Source: an uncultured Ignavibacteria bacterium (GTDB taxonomy: Bacteria; Bacteroidota; Ignavibacteria; Ignavibacteriales; Melioribacteraceae). From it: a DNA stretch of 18,450 nucleotides. The stretch lies in the NCBI GenBank assembly GCA_937930275.1, contig CALGLM010000516.1, forward strand, positions 1-18,450, given 5' to 3'. The notes beneath the pieces are model-generated. The model worked only from the letters and a program-made list of their open reading frames with translations, did not search any database and had not been told where the DNA came from. Below are positions 1-7,207 of the stretch, one piece after another. The translations under genes and the position numbers were made by a program. Positions within the stretch are counted from its first letter, which is position 1; every line of letters starts with the position of its first letter.

Positions 1-305
1 CACCGGCACTTACAAAAGCTAATATAGGTATTGCAATTGGCAGCGGAACTGATATTGCAATTGAATCTGCAGATATAGTAATTGCGAATAATGACTTAGA
101 GAAAATTATTTCTGCAATAACCATTTCTAAAAAAACCATTAATAAAATTAAACAAAATTTGTTTTGGGCATTTATTTATAATATAATTGGTATTCCTTTA
201 GCTGCTTTTGGTTTGCTTAACCCAATGATAGGAGCTCTTGCCATGTCATTAAGTTCGGTAAGTGTTATCTCCAATTCTTTAAGATTAAAATTTACAAAAG
301 TTTAA
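1..305 (+). CDS. Cu(I)-type P1B ATPase, C-terminal fragment (cut by window edge)
   Basis: Only the last 101 codons or so are present, read in the frame that starts at base 3; the gene begins upstream of the window. The fragment opens with [20 protein letters not shown], the end of the hinge region of the P-domain (the GDGxNDxPAL region) of heavy-metal P-type ATPases. Two hydrophobic helices follow. The first holds the Tyr-Asn pair (FIYNIIGIP) and the second holds MSLSS followed by an Asn ([10 protein letters not shown]). In the family, YN in TM7 and MxxSS in TM8 are metal-site residues of the Cu(I)/Ag(I) subgroup (CopA-like), so copper export from the cytoplasm is likely. The N-terminal metal-binding domains and CPC motif are outside the window, so the metal assignment rests on the C-terminal motifs alone. 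The next gene starts 137 bp downstream. Confidence 0.85.
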   Translation, partial: PALTKANIGIAIGSGTDIAIESADIVIANNDLEKIISAITISKKTINKIKQNLFWAFIYNIIGIPLAAFGLLNPMIGALAMSLSSVSVISNSLRLKFTKV

Positions 306-366
306 ACTAAATTTTACCTCTGCTGATTCCGATTTATATTATCATTACTATTTTTCATCATGCGTT

Positions 367-372
367 TATAAT
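367..372 (+). promoter_or_regulatory. Candidate -10 element for the amidase operon
   Basis: A perfect TATAAT lies 70 bases upstream of the chosen amidase start, in the 137-bp gap after the ATPase gene. No good -35 hexamer is visible at 16-18 bp; the nearest, TTACTA at 345-350, matches only half of TTGACA. The region is so AT-rich that chance matches are easy, so this is tentative. Confidence 0.3.
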
Positions 373-405
373 CATACAAAAATATTTTTTTCAAAAAAAT
401 GTTAT

Positions 406-425
406 ATTTAAACTTGTGTTTAAAT
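406..425 (+). repeat. Perfect inverted repeat just upstream of the amidase ribosome-binding site
   Basis: ATTTAAAC (406-413), loop TTGT, GTTTAAAT (418-425): an 8-bp perfect stem with a 4-base loop. It ends five bases before the GAGG Shine-Dalgarno sequence at 431-434. It could be a 5'-UTR hairpin or a protein-binding palindrome. The composition is AT-rich, so the stem is weak. Confidence 0.5.
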
Positions 426-430
426 TTTAC

Positions 431-434
431 GAGG
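431..434 (+). promoter_or_regulatory. Shine-Dalgarno that fixes the amidase start at TTG 443
   Basis: GAGG ends 8 bases before a TTG codon at 443. Starting there gives a textbook signal peptide (MKKLMIVLLVLAVNVFG). A longer reading from GTG at 416 would put nine extra residues (MFKFYEDFT) ahead of the signal peptide and has no ribosome-binding site. Confidence 0.7.
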
Positions 435-442
435 ATTTTACT

Positions 443-2287
443 TTGAAAAAGTTGATGATTGTTTTATTAGTGTTGGCAGTAAACGTGTTTGGACAGGGTA
501 ACGAAAATTTCAATATCAAATTTTCTAATATCGGTGATATAAATAAATTAAAAATGTTCAATGATTCTGTATATATTGTCGGAACAATAATTCCTAAAGA
601 AGCATCTTTAACAATTAACGGAAAAAATATAAACGTTCATAAAGACGGCGGATTTTTAGCTTATGTTAAATTAGATATAACAAACGAACAAAATGCAGAA
701 AAGTATAATAAAGGTTTAATTAAATCAACAATAAAATTTAACGGTAAATCGGAACAGTTTGAAGAAACAGTATGGGTAAAACCACCTATTAAAACAATCC
801 CTTTTATTAATGTTCCCGTAATTGATAACACTACTATAGAACCAAGCATTGATTATGAAGTAAAACAGGGAACTACAATAGAAGTTTCGTTTTTTGGAAC
901 ACCGGGATGTATCGCCCTTTTTGAAGTTGAAGGAATAAATAAAATTTTTAGTATGGCTGAAACTAATTATATTAATAATTACTTTTGGGGAGATGCATCT
1001 TTCGGCAAAGGTTTTACCACTAAAGGAGATACTATTAAGGGGTTTTATAAAGGATTTTTTAAAGTTTCCGATAATTTAAAGAATTCAAGAATTAAAGTTT
1101 ACTTAAAACATAAAAACGACAAAAACAGTTTTACCGAAGTTAAGGAATATGCGGAATGTAAAATATCAACTTTAAAAGATGACGATTGTTTTGTAGCTAT
1201 TACTAAAAAAGATAAAAATTTGACAATAGGAAGGAGCAAACCCGGAGAAGGTTATGTTTTATTTTTACAAGACGATATTAAACTTTTTGTAACCGGAATA
1301 ATTGGGAATTGGTACGAAATTGAATTATCCGACAATAAACATGTTTATGTAAGTAAAAGCAGTTTAGAAATAATGCCAAAAGGAACTCCACCGGTAGCAA
1401 ATAGGGTTCAGGCAATAAGAACAGAAAATATTAACGGATTTACTGAAGTTCAGTTTGGCTTTTTTGAGCGTGTACCCGTTGAAATTAGGCAACTAAACCC
1501 TAATAAATTTGAACTTTATTTTTATAATACATCTATTGACGTGGATTGGATACGATTTGACCCGACTGATAGTCTGGTTAAAGAGATTCGTCACTATCAG
1601 GAAAATGACGATATAATGAAGGTTGAACTTACTCTTAATCAAAAAGCTCATTGGGGTTATTACTCACAGTACGAAGGAACAACCTATAAGTTAAGAATTA
1701 AGCAACCGCTAAAACAGAAAGAAAATATATTGGCTGATAGAACTATTGTTATTGATCCGGGGCACAACCCCGAACCTGGAGCTTCAGGTCCATACGGTAC
1801 AATAGAACGCAATATTAATTATACCCTATCTTTAATATTAAAAGATATGCTTGAAAAAGACGGAGCTAAAGTATTTTTGACTCGACCGGAAATTTCATCA
1901 AAACTTGATTTAACCGACAGAAGAAATGTTAGTACTTCGTTTAATCCGGATTTTATTATCAGTATGCATAATAATGCAGTACCTCAAAATATGGATCCTA
2001 CAATTTATAACGGATATTCTTCTTATTACTATAATCCTCAAGCTCAAAAATTAGCAGAATTAATTAATAATAATTTTTCTAAGAATTTTACGTTTAGAAA
2101 TCACGGTTTATATTGTAACAATTTGTTTATACCACGAATAACAGAAGCCATTACTGTATTAGTAGAGCCGTTTTTTATTATTGATCCGGAACAAGAAACT
2201 TTTTTAAACGATAAGGTTTATCAAACAAAAGTCGCAGAATCTGTTTATTTAGGAATAAAAGAATTTATTAAAGGATATGCACAATGA
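443..2287 (+). CDS. Exported N-acetylmuramoyl-L-alanine amidase (Amidase_3 family)
   Basis: A zinc amidase expected to cleave the amide bond between MurNAc and L-Ala in peptidoglycan outside the inner membrane. With the TTG start it is 614 residues with an N-terminal signal peptide (about 1-18). Visible regions, in order: an Ig-like segment near 40-115 (GTIIPKEASLTINGKNINV resembles glucodextranase-type Ig domains); an unassigned beta-rich stretch; a likely SH3-like domain near 250-312; an AMIN-like region near 320-420; and the catalytic domain from about 433 to the end. The catalytic domain holds the ligands His441 (IDPGHN), Glu455 (GTIERN) and His509 (SMHNN), plus the catalytic Glu575 (VEPFF). 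All key residues are present. It is longer than simple AmiC-type enzymes because of the N-terminal modules. Its stop overlaps the kinase start by four bases (ATGA), so the two are probably translationally coupled. The catalytic assignment is firm; the N-terminal domain names are inferred from pattern. Confidence 0.9.
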   Translation: MKKLMIVLLVLAVNVFGQGNENFNIKFSNIGDINKLKMFNDSVYIVGTIIPKEASLTINGKNINVHKDGGFLAYVKLDITNEQNAEKYNKGLIKSTIKFNGKSEQFEETVWVKPPIKTIPFINVPVIDNTTIEPSIDYEVKQGTTIEVSFFGTPGCIALFEVEGINKIFSMAETNYINNYFWGDASFGKGFTTKGDTIKGFYKGFFKVSDNLKNSRIKVYLKHKNDKNSFTEVKEYAECKISTLKDDDCFVAITKKDKNLTIGRSKPGEGYVLFLQDDIKLFVTGIIGNWYEIELSDNKHVYVSKSSLEIMPKGTPPVANRVQAIRTENINGFTEVQFGFFERVPVEIRQLNPNKFELYFYNTSIDVDWIRFDPTDSLVKEIRHYQENDDIMKVELTLNQKAHWGYYSQYEGTTYKLRIKQPLKQKENILADRTIVIDPGHNPEPGASGPYGTIERNINYTLSLILKDMLEKDGAKVFLTRPEISSKLDLTDRRNVSTSFNPDFIISMHNNAVPQNMDPTIYNGYSSYYYNPQAQKLAELINNNFSKNFTFRNHGLYCNNLFIPRITEAITVLVEPFFIIDPEQETFLNDKVYQTKVAESVYLGIKEFIKGYAQ

Positions 2288-3492
2288 AAATGAGCGGCGG
2301 TCCGGCCTCTTTTTATATTAAACTAATGCTTTTATTTTTTGCTTTAGTTATTGCTATAAGCACTCTTTTATATACACAAAATATTGTTAAGCAGCTTCAA
2401 AAAAGAGAGAGGCAGACCGTTGAATTATACGCTAAAAGTTTTGAATATGTTGCCGGATTGGATGATTCCCCTACAGACTTGACGTTTATTTTTGAAAACA
2501 TTATCCAGCGTATTGATTTCCCTTTAATTTTAACCGATGCAAACGATAAATTTGATCTAACCAACATTTCCGGCGGAATTAGAAATCTTGATATTGATTC
2601 TACTCTTTCGCTTAAGGAAAAAGAAAAATACGTAAGACAACAATTGGTGGAGCTAAAATCACTACATGACCCGCTATTAATTAAGTATCAAGATTCAATT
2701 GTGCTTGCAAAAATTTATTATGGCGATTCAGTTCTTGTGAAAAAATTAAAGTATTATCCTTACCTTCAAATACTTGTTGCAATAATGTTTATAGCCCTTG
2801 CTTATTTTGGTTTTAGTTACTTAAAAAGAAGCGAGCAAAGTAATATTTGGGTAGGAATGTCAAAAGAAACCGCACATCAACTTGGTACGCCTATTTCTTC
2901 TTTAATGGGGTGGACCGAAATTATCAAAATGAGTTATCAGGAACCTGATAAAGTATTAGATGCTGCTGCAGAAATTGAAAACGATTTAGCAAGACTTAAT
3001 AAAATAGCTATGCGATTTAGCAAAATTGGCAGCAAACCCGAATTAAAACCGGAGAGAATTGACGATATTGTACAAACAACAATTAGCTATTTTAATAGAA
3101 GGCTACCTCAGACTCGTAAAAATGTTTCTATTGAGATGGATGTGCCTAATAAAATAATTGTTATGCTTAACAAAGAATTGTTTGAGTGGGTTTTAGAAAA
3201 TTTAATTAAAAATGCACTTGATGCAATTGAAAATAAAAAAGGATTAATTAAATTTTTAATTGCAGAAACTGAAAAACAAGTTGTAATTGAAGTAAGCGAT
3301 AACGGAAAAGGGATTGACCTAAAAAGAAGAAAAGATATTTTTAGACCCGGTTACAGTACCAAAAGACGCGGCTGGGGTTTGGGTTTATCTCTTTCAAAAA
3401 GAATTGTTGAAGAATATCATAACGGTAAAATTTTTGTTAGTCACTCGGTAATTAACGAAGGAACAACATTTACAATAATTTTACCAAAATAG
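2284..3492 (+). CDS. Membrane sensor histidine kinase
   Basis: A 402-residue two-component sensor kinase. Two hydrophobic helices (about 11-31 and 158-178) flank an extracytoplasmic sensor of roughly 125 residues (32-157) that matches no domain I recognise. No HAMP domain is apparent. The cytoplasmic part has an H-box with phospho-acceptor His198 in KETAHQLGTPISSL, a form typical of Bacteroidota-group kinases. The ATP-binding domain follows: N-box Asn306/Asn310 (ENLIKNALDAIE), G1 DNGKGID (Asp339), F-box around Phe353 (FRPGYSTK) and G2 GWGLGLSLS (364-372). All motifs are intact, so it should be active. The start overlaps the amidase stop (ATGA), and the aminotransferase begins 10 bp after its stop. 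No response regulator is encoded in the window, so its partner must lie elsewhere. The placement suggests an envelope or cell-wall signal, but that is inference. Confidence 0.9.
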   Translation: MKMSGGPASFYIKLMLLFFALVIAISTLLYTQNIVKQLQKRERQTVELYAKSFEYVAGLDDSPTDLTFIFENIIQRIDFPLILTDANDKFDLTNISGGIRNLDIDSTLSLKEKEKYVRQQLVELKSLHDPLLIKYQDSIVLAKIYYGDSVLVKKLKYYPYLQILVAIMFIALAYFGFSYLKRSEQSNIWVGMSKETAHQLGTPISSLMGWTEIIKMSYQEPDKVLDAAAEIENDLARLNKIAMRFSKIGSKPELKPERIDDIVQTTISYFNRRLPQTRKNVSIEMDVPNKIIVMLNKELFEWVLENLIKNALDAIENKKGLIKFLIAETEKQVVIEVSDNGKGIDLKRRKDIFRPGYSTKRRGWGLGLSLSKRIVEEYHNGKIFVSHSVINEGTTFTIILPK

Positions 3493-3495
3493 GAG
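3491..3495 (+). promoter_or_regulatory. Shine-Dalgarno deciding a TTG start for the aminotransferase
   Basis: AGGAG overlaps the last base region of the kinase stop codon and ends 7 bases before a TTG at 3503. No ATG start exists nearby in this frame, and the TTG gives the expected N-terminus (LIADRLKTAEESPTLKL, read as Met at the start) for this aminotransferase family. Confidence 0.75.
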
Positions 3496-3502
3496 TACAT
3501 TA

Positions 3503-4699
3503 TTGATAGCCGATAGATTAAAAACTGCAGAAGAATCCCCTACCTTAAAACTAACTTCAATAGTAAAACAATTAAAATCAGAAGGGAAACATATAATCGA
3601 ATTAAATATCGGAGAACCTGATTTACCTACTCCTGATTTAATAAAACGCGCCGGTATTAACGCAATTAATAATAATTTAACAAAATATACCATAAATATC
3701 GGTATAGCTGATTTACGAAAATTTATTAGCGAAAAGCTAAAATACGAAAATGACTTGAATTACTCGCCCGAAGAAATTGCGGTAAGTACCGGAGCTAAAC
3801 AATCTGTCTATAATGCAATAATGGCTACTGTTAACGCCGGAGACGAGGTAATAATACCTGCTCCCTATTACGTATCTTATCCCGAAATAGTTAAATTAGC
3901 GGGGGGAATTCCTGTTTTTGTTAAGGGAAATAAAAATAATAATTTAAAACCTGATATAAAAGATTTATATAATGCCGTTACTAAAAAAACAAAATTACTT
4001 GTTTTATGTAACCCCAATAATCCGACCGGTGCAGTATTTACAAGAAACGAACTTGAAGAAATTGCAGAATTAGTTTTATCTAAAAAAATATATATTCTTG
4101 TTGACGAAATTTATGAAAAATTAGTTTACGATGATAAACCTTTTTGTAGTTTTGCTTCAATAAACCCTGACTTAAAAAATTTTGCTATTACTGTCAACGG
4201 AGTTTCAAAATCATTTTGCATGACAGGCTGGCGTCTTGGTTTTGCCGCCTCAAATAAAGAAATAATTAATGCAATTGCCTTACTGCAAAGTCATCAAACC
4301 GGTAATACATCTTCAATAACGCAGTATGCGGCATTGAAGGCTTACGAGCAACCTTCCAATTTTACTGCCTATTTAACAAACGAATTTGAAGAAAGAAGAA
4401 ATTTGTTTTTTGAACTACTTAGTAAAATACCCGGAATAAAAATTGAAAAACCCGCCGGTGCATTTTATTTATTCCCCGATATTTCATCCTATTTCGGTTC
4501 ATCTTTTAATAACTTTCAAATTAACAACTCAACCGATTTTTGCGAATATTTGCTAACTGATGCCGGCGTTGCAGTTGTACCCGGTATAGCTTTTGGTTAC
4601 GAGGGATATATTAGACTTGCATATACAATTAAAAAAGAAGAAATAAAAAAAGCCGCAGACTTAATAAGTGCGGCTTTGTTAAAACTTAAAATTTATTAA
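3503..4699 (+). CDS. Class I PLP aminotransferase, aspartate type (subgroup Ib)
   Basis: A 398-residue fold-type I aminotransferase, the usual length for the family. It probably transfers the amino group between aspartate and 2-oxoglutarate in the cytoplasm. Motifs: NIGEPDLPTP near the N-terminus; substrate-binding region TKYTINIGIADLR; PNNPTGAVF (Asn173 region); VDEIYEKLVYD (Asp201/Tyr204); the PLP Schiff-base lysine Lys236 in NGVSKSFCMTGWRLGF; and the carboxylate-binding Arg371 in YIRLAYT. It resembles Thermus-type (Ib) aspartate aminotransferases, some of which also use prephenate. The residue I would align with Lys12 of the Thermus enzyme is Glu10 here, which may argue against prephenate activity, but I recall the role of that position only tentatively. 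It is last in the amidase-kinase cluster and convergent with aroE, sharing four bases (TTAA). A terminator for aroE lies inside its last 50 coding bases. Confidence 0.9.
   Translation: MIADRLKTAEESPTLKLTSIVKQLKSEGKHIIELNIGEPDLPTPDLIKRAGINAINNNLTKYTINIGIADLRKFISEKLKYENDLNYSPEEIAVSTGAKQSVYNAIMATVNAGDEVIIPAPYYVSYPEIVKLAGGIPVFVKGNKNNNLKPDIKDLYNAVTKKTKLLVLCNPNNPTGAVFTRNELEEIAELVLSKKIYILVDEIYEKLVYDDKPFCSFASINPDLKNFAITVNGVSKSFCMTGWRLGFAASNKEIINAIALLQSHQTGNTSSITQYAALKAYEQPSNFTAYLTNEFEERRNLFFELLSKIPGIKIEKPAGAFYLFPDISSYFGSSFNNFQINNSTDFCEYLLTDAGVAVVPGIAFGYEGYIRLAYTIKKEEIKKAADLISAALLKLKIY
4641..4677 (-). terminator. Intrinsic terminator of the TPR-aroE operon, inside the aminotransferase coding sequence
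   Basis: On the minus strand the arms AAAGCCGCA and TGCGGCTTT (4649-4677) form a perfect 9-bp GC-rich stem. It is followed directly by a U-tract (complement of the A-run at 4645-4651, then A and more U). The hairpin begins 18 bases after the aroE stop codon. On the plus strand the same bases encode KAADLISAAL near the C-terminus of the aminotransferase and are not followed by a strong U-run, so the structure is oriented for aroE. Confidence 0.85.
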
Positions 4700-5574
4700 G
4701 CACTTAAATAAAGTTCCAAAGATTTATACACTTTTTCTTTAGGCATTTGTGTATTAGTCCACATTTCAAAGCTTTTAGCTCCTTGTTCAATAAACATTCT
4801 TAAACCTGAAATTGTTTTTGCCCCTTTTTTGGAAGCTAATTTAAGTAACTTTGTTTTTAACGGGTTATAAACTACATCAAATACAATTTGTCCTTTTCTA
4901 AAACCATCTGCAATGGTAATCGGAGAATCATCAATATTGGGACTCATTCCAACCGAAGTAGTGTTTATAATAAGTTTGGAATCGTAAAGTACGTTCACTA
5001 AATCCGGCGGCACAAGCTCGTAAGATTTTATAGAATTATAAAGCATTTTGATTGAAAAATATTCTTTCATAGATTCCGCAATTTGCTCGGTTCTATTTAT
5101 AATATTTATTTGACCTACCTTAAAATATCTAATTAAAGCATAAATAACGCTTCTTGCGGCTCCGCCCGCACCAAAAATTGAAACAACTTCGCCTGCTATA
5201 TCATCTTTATACGGCAGCAAACTTTCATAAACCCCGTTAACATCTGTATTATACCCCATTAATCTGCCGTTTTCGTTAATTACAGTATTAACTGCACCAA
5301 TTATATTAGCTTCTTCCGATACCTGATTTAAATAAAATAATATCTTCTCTTTATGAGGTAAAGTAACATTAAATCCCTTAATACCAAGTGCAACCATTCC
5401 CTTTACTGCGTCTTTTAAACTTTCAATCGGAACGTCAAAAGGTAAATAAACATAGTCTGAACCGGTTAATTCAAATGCAAGATTGTGAATAAATGGCGAG
5501 AAAGAATGTTTTATAGGATGTCCGATAATCCCTACAATTTTTGTATTATGCGAAAATTTATTAATTGAATCCAT
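4696..5574 (-). CDS. aroE: Shikimate dehydrogenase (NADP+)
   Basis: Reduces 3-dehydroshikimate to shikimate, the fourth step of the chorismate pathway, in the cytoplasm. From the ATG at 5574 it is 292 residues, close to the usual 270-290. Substrate-domain motifs: GHPIKHSFSP (family GxPxxHSxSP), NVTLPHKE with catalytic Lys75, and GYNTDVNG with Asp111. The NADP-binding Rossmann glycine loop is FGAGGAARSV (134-143), followed by NRT, typical of NADP selectivity. The C-terminal GLRMFIEQGAKSFEMWT carries the conserved Gln264. A TTG at 5595 would add seven residues and overlap the TPR gene, but the ATG sits 7 bp after that gene's stop and gives the normal N-terminus. Neither start has a clear Shine-Dalgarno sequence. 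It is co-transcribed with the TPR gene upstream and ends convergently on the aminotransferase. Confidence 0.93.
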   Translation of the reverse strand: MDSINKFSHNTKIVGIIGHPIKHSFSPFIHNLAFELTGSDYVYLPFDVPIESLKDAVKGMVALGIKGFNVTLPHKEKILFYLNQVSEEANIIGAVNTVINENGRLMGYNTDVNGVYESLLPYKDDIAGEVVSIFGAGGAARSVIYALIRYFKVGQINIINRTEQIAESMKEYFSIKMLYNSIKSYELVPPDLVNVLYDSKLIINTTSVGMSPNIDDSPITIADGFRKGQIVFDVVYNPLKTKLLKLASKKGAKTISGLRMFIEQGAKSFEMWTNTQMPKEKVYKSLELYLSA

Positions 5575-5581
5575 TAAATAA

Positions 5582-7003
5582 TTATTTTTTATCAAAAAAT
5601 TGTTTAAATAGCTCTATAGTTTTAATATCTTTAAAGTCATTGACAAGGTTTTCTCTAATTTCCGGCGAGTACTTAATTGCTATCCTTAAATTTTCAACCA
5701 CCTCATCCTGTTTTTTAAGATTAAACAATACTTTAGCTTTTTCGTAATAAGCGTAACTAAACTTAGGATTTCGCTGAATGGTTTCGTTAAAATAATCTAT
5801 AGCACGGTTTAGCTCACCAAAATTTGAGTAAATAACTCCTAACTTAAACCATGTTTCGTAACTATTATCCCCTTTATCAATTGCTTGAATGTAAGAATTA
5901 ATAGCATCGTTAATTCTGCCTAAATTAAATTCCGCATCAGCTTTTTCAACATAAGCATCAAACATATCGGGGTCGTTAAATATTGCTTTTTTATACTCTA
6001 TCAAGGCTTTATAGTAATTTTCTTTAAGAAAGAATACATGTCCTCTATTGTAGTATGATTCGGCGACTTCATGATCTGCATCAATCGATTTTTTATAATA
6101 ATATAAAGCCTCGTCAAATCTACCTAAATCTTCATAACTTTGTGCCAAAGCAAAAATTGCGGTTTTATCTATAGGATCAATTTCAATTGTTTTATAAAAC
6201 GCATTGGCTGCTTCTTCAAAGTTGTTAAGCTTGGCATATGCAACACCTAAATTGAACCAAGCATCGGAATTTCTGTCGAAAGTTACTAAAGATAGTTTAA
6301 GTTCGGTAATAGCTTCGTTATATTTTTCTTGTTTAAGGTAAATTATACCTTTATGATAATGTGTAGTGTAATAATCATTATCATTATCGCCTATCAAGTT
6401 AAATATATGCAAAGCATCTTCATATTTTCCCATACTATCGTACACAAAAGCTAAGTCCATTAATGGTTCCATGTACGTATTATCCAAGTCGTAAGCTTTA
6501 TTAAAACACTCTATTGCTAAATCGTTGTTACCAATCTTACTATAATTACTTCCTAAGTTATACATAACTTCCGGATTATAAGGCTCAATTGATTTTGCGA
6601 TTTGTAACGTTTTTATTGCACTTTCAAACTCTTCCAAATTTTCTTGTGCAATAGCTAAATTTATTAAACTTTCAATATCATTTGGTGCAATTTCTATCGA
6701 CTTAATTGAACACTCTTCTGCTTTTGCAAACATCATAATGTTGTTGTAATAAATACCTTTTATTTGCCAAAATTCGGCTTTATAAGGCATAACTTCTAAA
6801 ATAGCATTAACGATATCTATTAACCCCTCAAAAAAACCAAATTCGGTGCATTCGGTAACCGTTTCTTCAATGTACTCAAAGTTGGAATATAGCTGTCCGT
6901 CATCTATATATTTGCGACAAGTTTCTATCTTAGCAAGTAGTTCTTTTTCTTCAGAAGTGTATTCTTCTTCATACTGCAAAAAGAAATCATCGGTGGGTTC
7001 CAT
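5582..7003 (-). CDS. Cytoplasmic tetratricopeptide-repeat protein with about 11 TPRs
   Basis: A 473-residue acidic protein with no signal peptide or membrane segment. After a non-repeat N-terminal region (1-75, rich in Glu and Asp) come about eleven consecutive 34-residue TPR units from about 76 to 448, with the usual spacing of aromatic and Ala/Gly positions. Clear examples are AWFNLGVAYAKLNNFEEAANAF (249-270) and YETWFKLGVIYSNFGELNRAI (382-402). TPR arrays form a right-handed superhelix that binds partner proteins, so an adaptor role is expected but the partner is unknown. A strong AAGGAG lies just upstream of the ATG (complement of 7008-7013). aroE follows 7 bp after the stop. I see nothing that ties this protein to aromatic biosynthesis; the pairing may be only transcriptional. 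Confidence 0.85.
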   Translation of the reverse strand: MEPTDDFFLQYEEEYTSEEKELLAKIETCRKYIDDGQLYSNFEYIEETVTECTEFGFFEGLIDIVNAILEVMPYKAEFWQIKGIYYNNIMMFAKAEECSIKSIEIAPNDIESLINLAIAQENLEEFESAIKTLQIAKSIEPYNPEVMYNLGSNYSKIGNNDLAIECFNKAYDLDNTYMEPLMDLAFVYDSMGKYEDALHIFNLIGDNDNDYYTTHYHKGIIYLKQEKYNEAITELKLSLVTFDRNSDAWFNLGVAYAKLNNFEEAANAFYKTIEIDPIDKTAIFALAQSYEDLGRFDEALYYYKKSIDADHEVAESYYNRGHVFFLKENYYKALIEYKKAIFNDPDMFDAYVEKADAEFNLGRINDAINSYIQAIDKGDNSYETWFKLGVIYSNFGELNRAIDYFNETIQRNPKFSYAYYEKAKVLFNLKKQDEVVENLRIAIKYSPEIRENLVNDFKDIKTIELFKQFFDKK

Positions 7004-7109
7004 AAAACTCCTTTTTTATCAGGACAAATTTAAATAAATGTAACTCTATCATCAAATTAAATTTTTATCAAAATTATAATATCTTTTAAAAAAACTTTAA
7101 TTTTAGACA

Positions 7110-7119
7110 TATAATTATA
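7110..7119. promoter_or_regulatory. Palindromic TATAATTATA, possible shared -10 of divergent promoters
   Basis: The 204-bp divergent gap between the TPR gene and rpiA contains TATAATTATA, which reads TATAAT on both strands. It could be the -10 element for either or both genes, with 5' UTRs of roughly 85-105 bases. Convincing -35 hexamers are not visible on either strand, and the surrounding DNA is very AT-rich. Confidence 0.3.
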
Positions 7120-7198
7120 CGGAAAATTTAAATAAAAAGAAATCTATTTTATATTATATATATTTCTTTTATTTTTGGAAGTATTATTTAACAAATTT

Positions 7199-7203
7199 AG
7201 GAG
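7199..7203 (+). promoter_or_regulatory. Shine-Dalgarno that fixes the rpiA start at ATG 7208
   Basis: AGGAG lies 4 bases before the ATG at 7208. The reading frame is open from a TTG at 7175, but that longer start would add 11 residues (MEVLFNKFRRY) absent from the family and would place the ribosome-binding site inside the gene. Confidence 0.8.
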
Positions 7204-7207
7204 ATAT

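Noticed and set aside
299..308. AGTTTAAACT palindrome over the ATPase stop codon as a terminator
   Set aside because: It is a contiguous palindrome with no loop, so it cannot form a stable hairpin, and no U-tract follows.
416..442. Upstream GTG (416) start for the amidase
   Set aside because: It adds nine residues ahead of a good signal peptide, lies inside an inverted repeat and has no ribosome-binding site; TTG at 443 follows GAGG.
5575..5595. TTG (5595) start for aroE
   Set aside because: It overlaps the TPR gene by 14 bases and adds seven unusual residues; the ATG at 5574 fits family length and spacing.
7135..7170. AAAAGAAAT/ATTTCTTTT inverted repeat in the rpiA leader
   Set aside because: Low-complexity arms with an 18-base AT loop; expected by chance in such AT-rich DNA.
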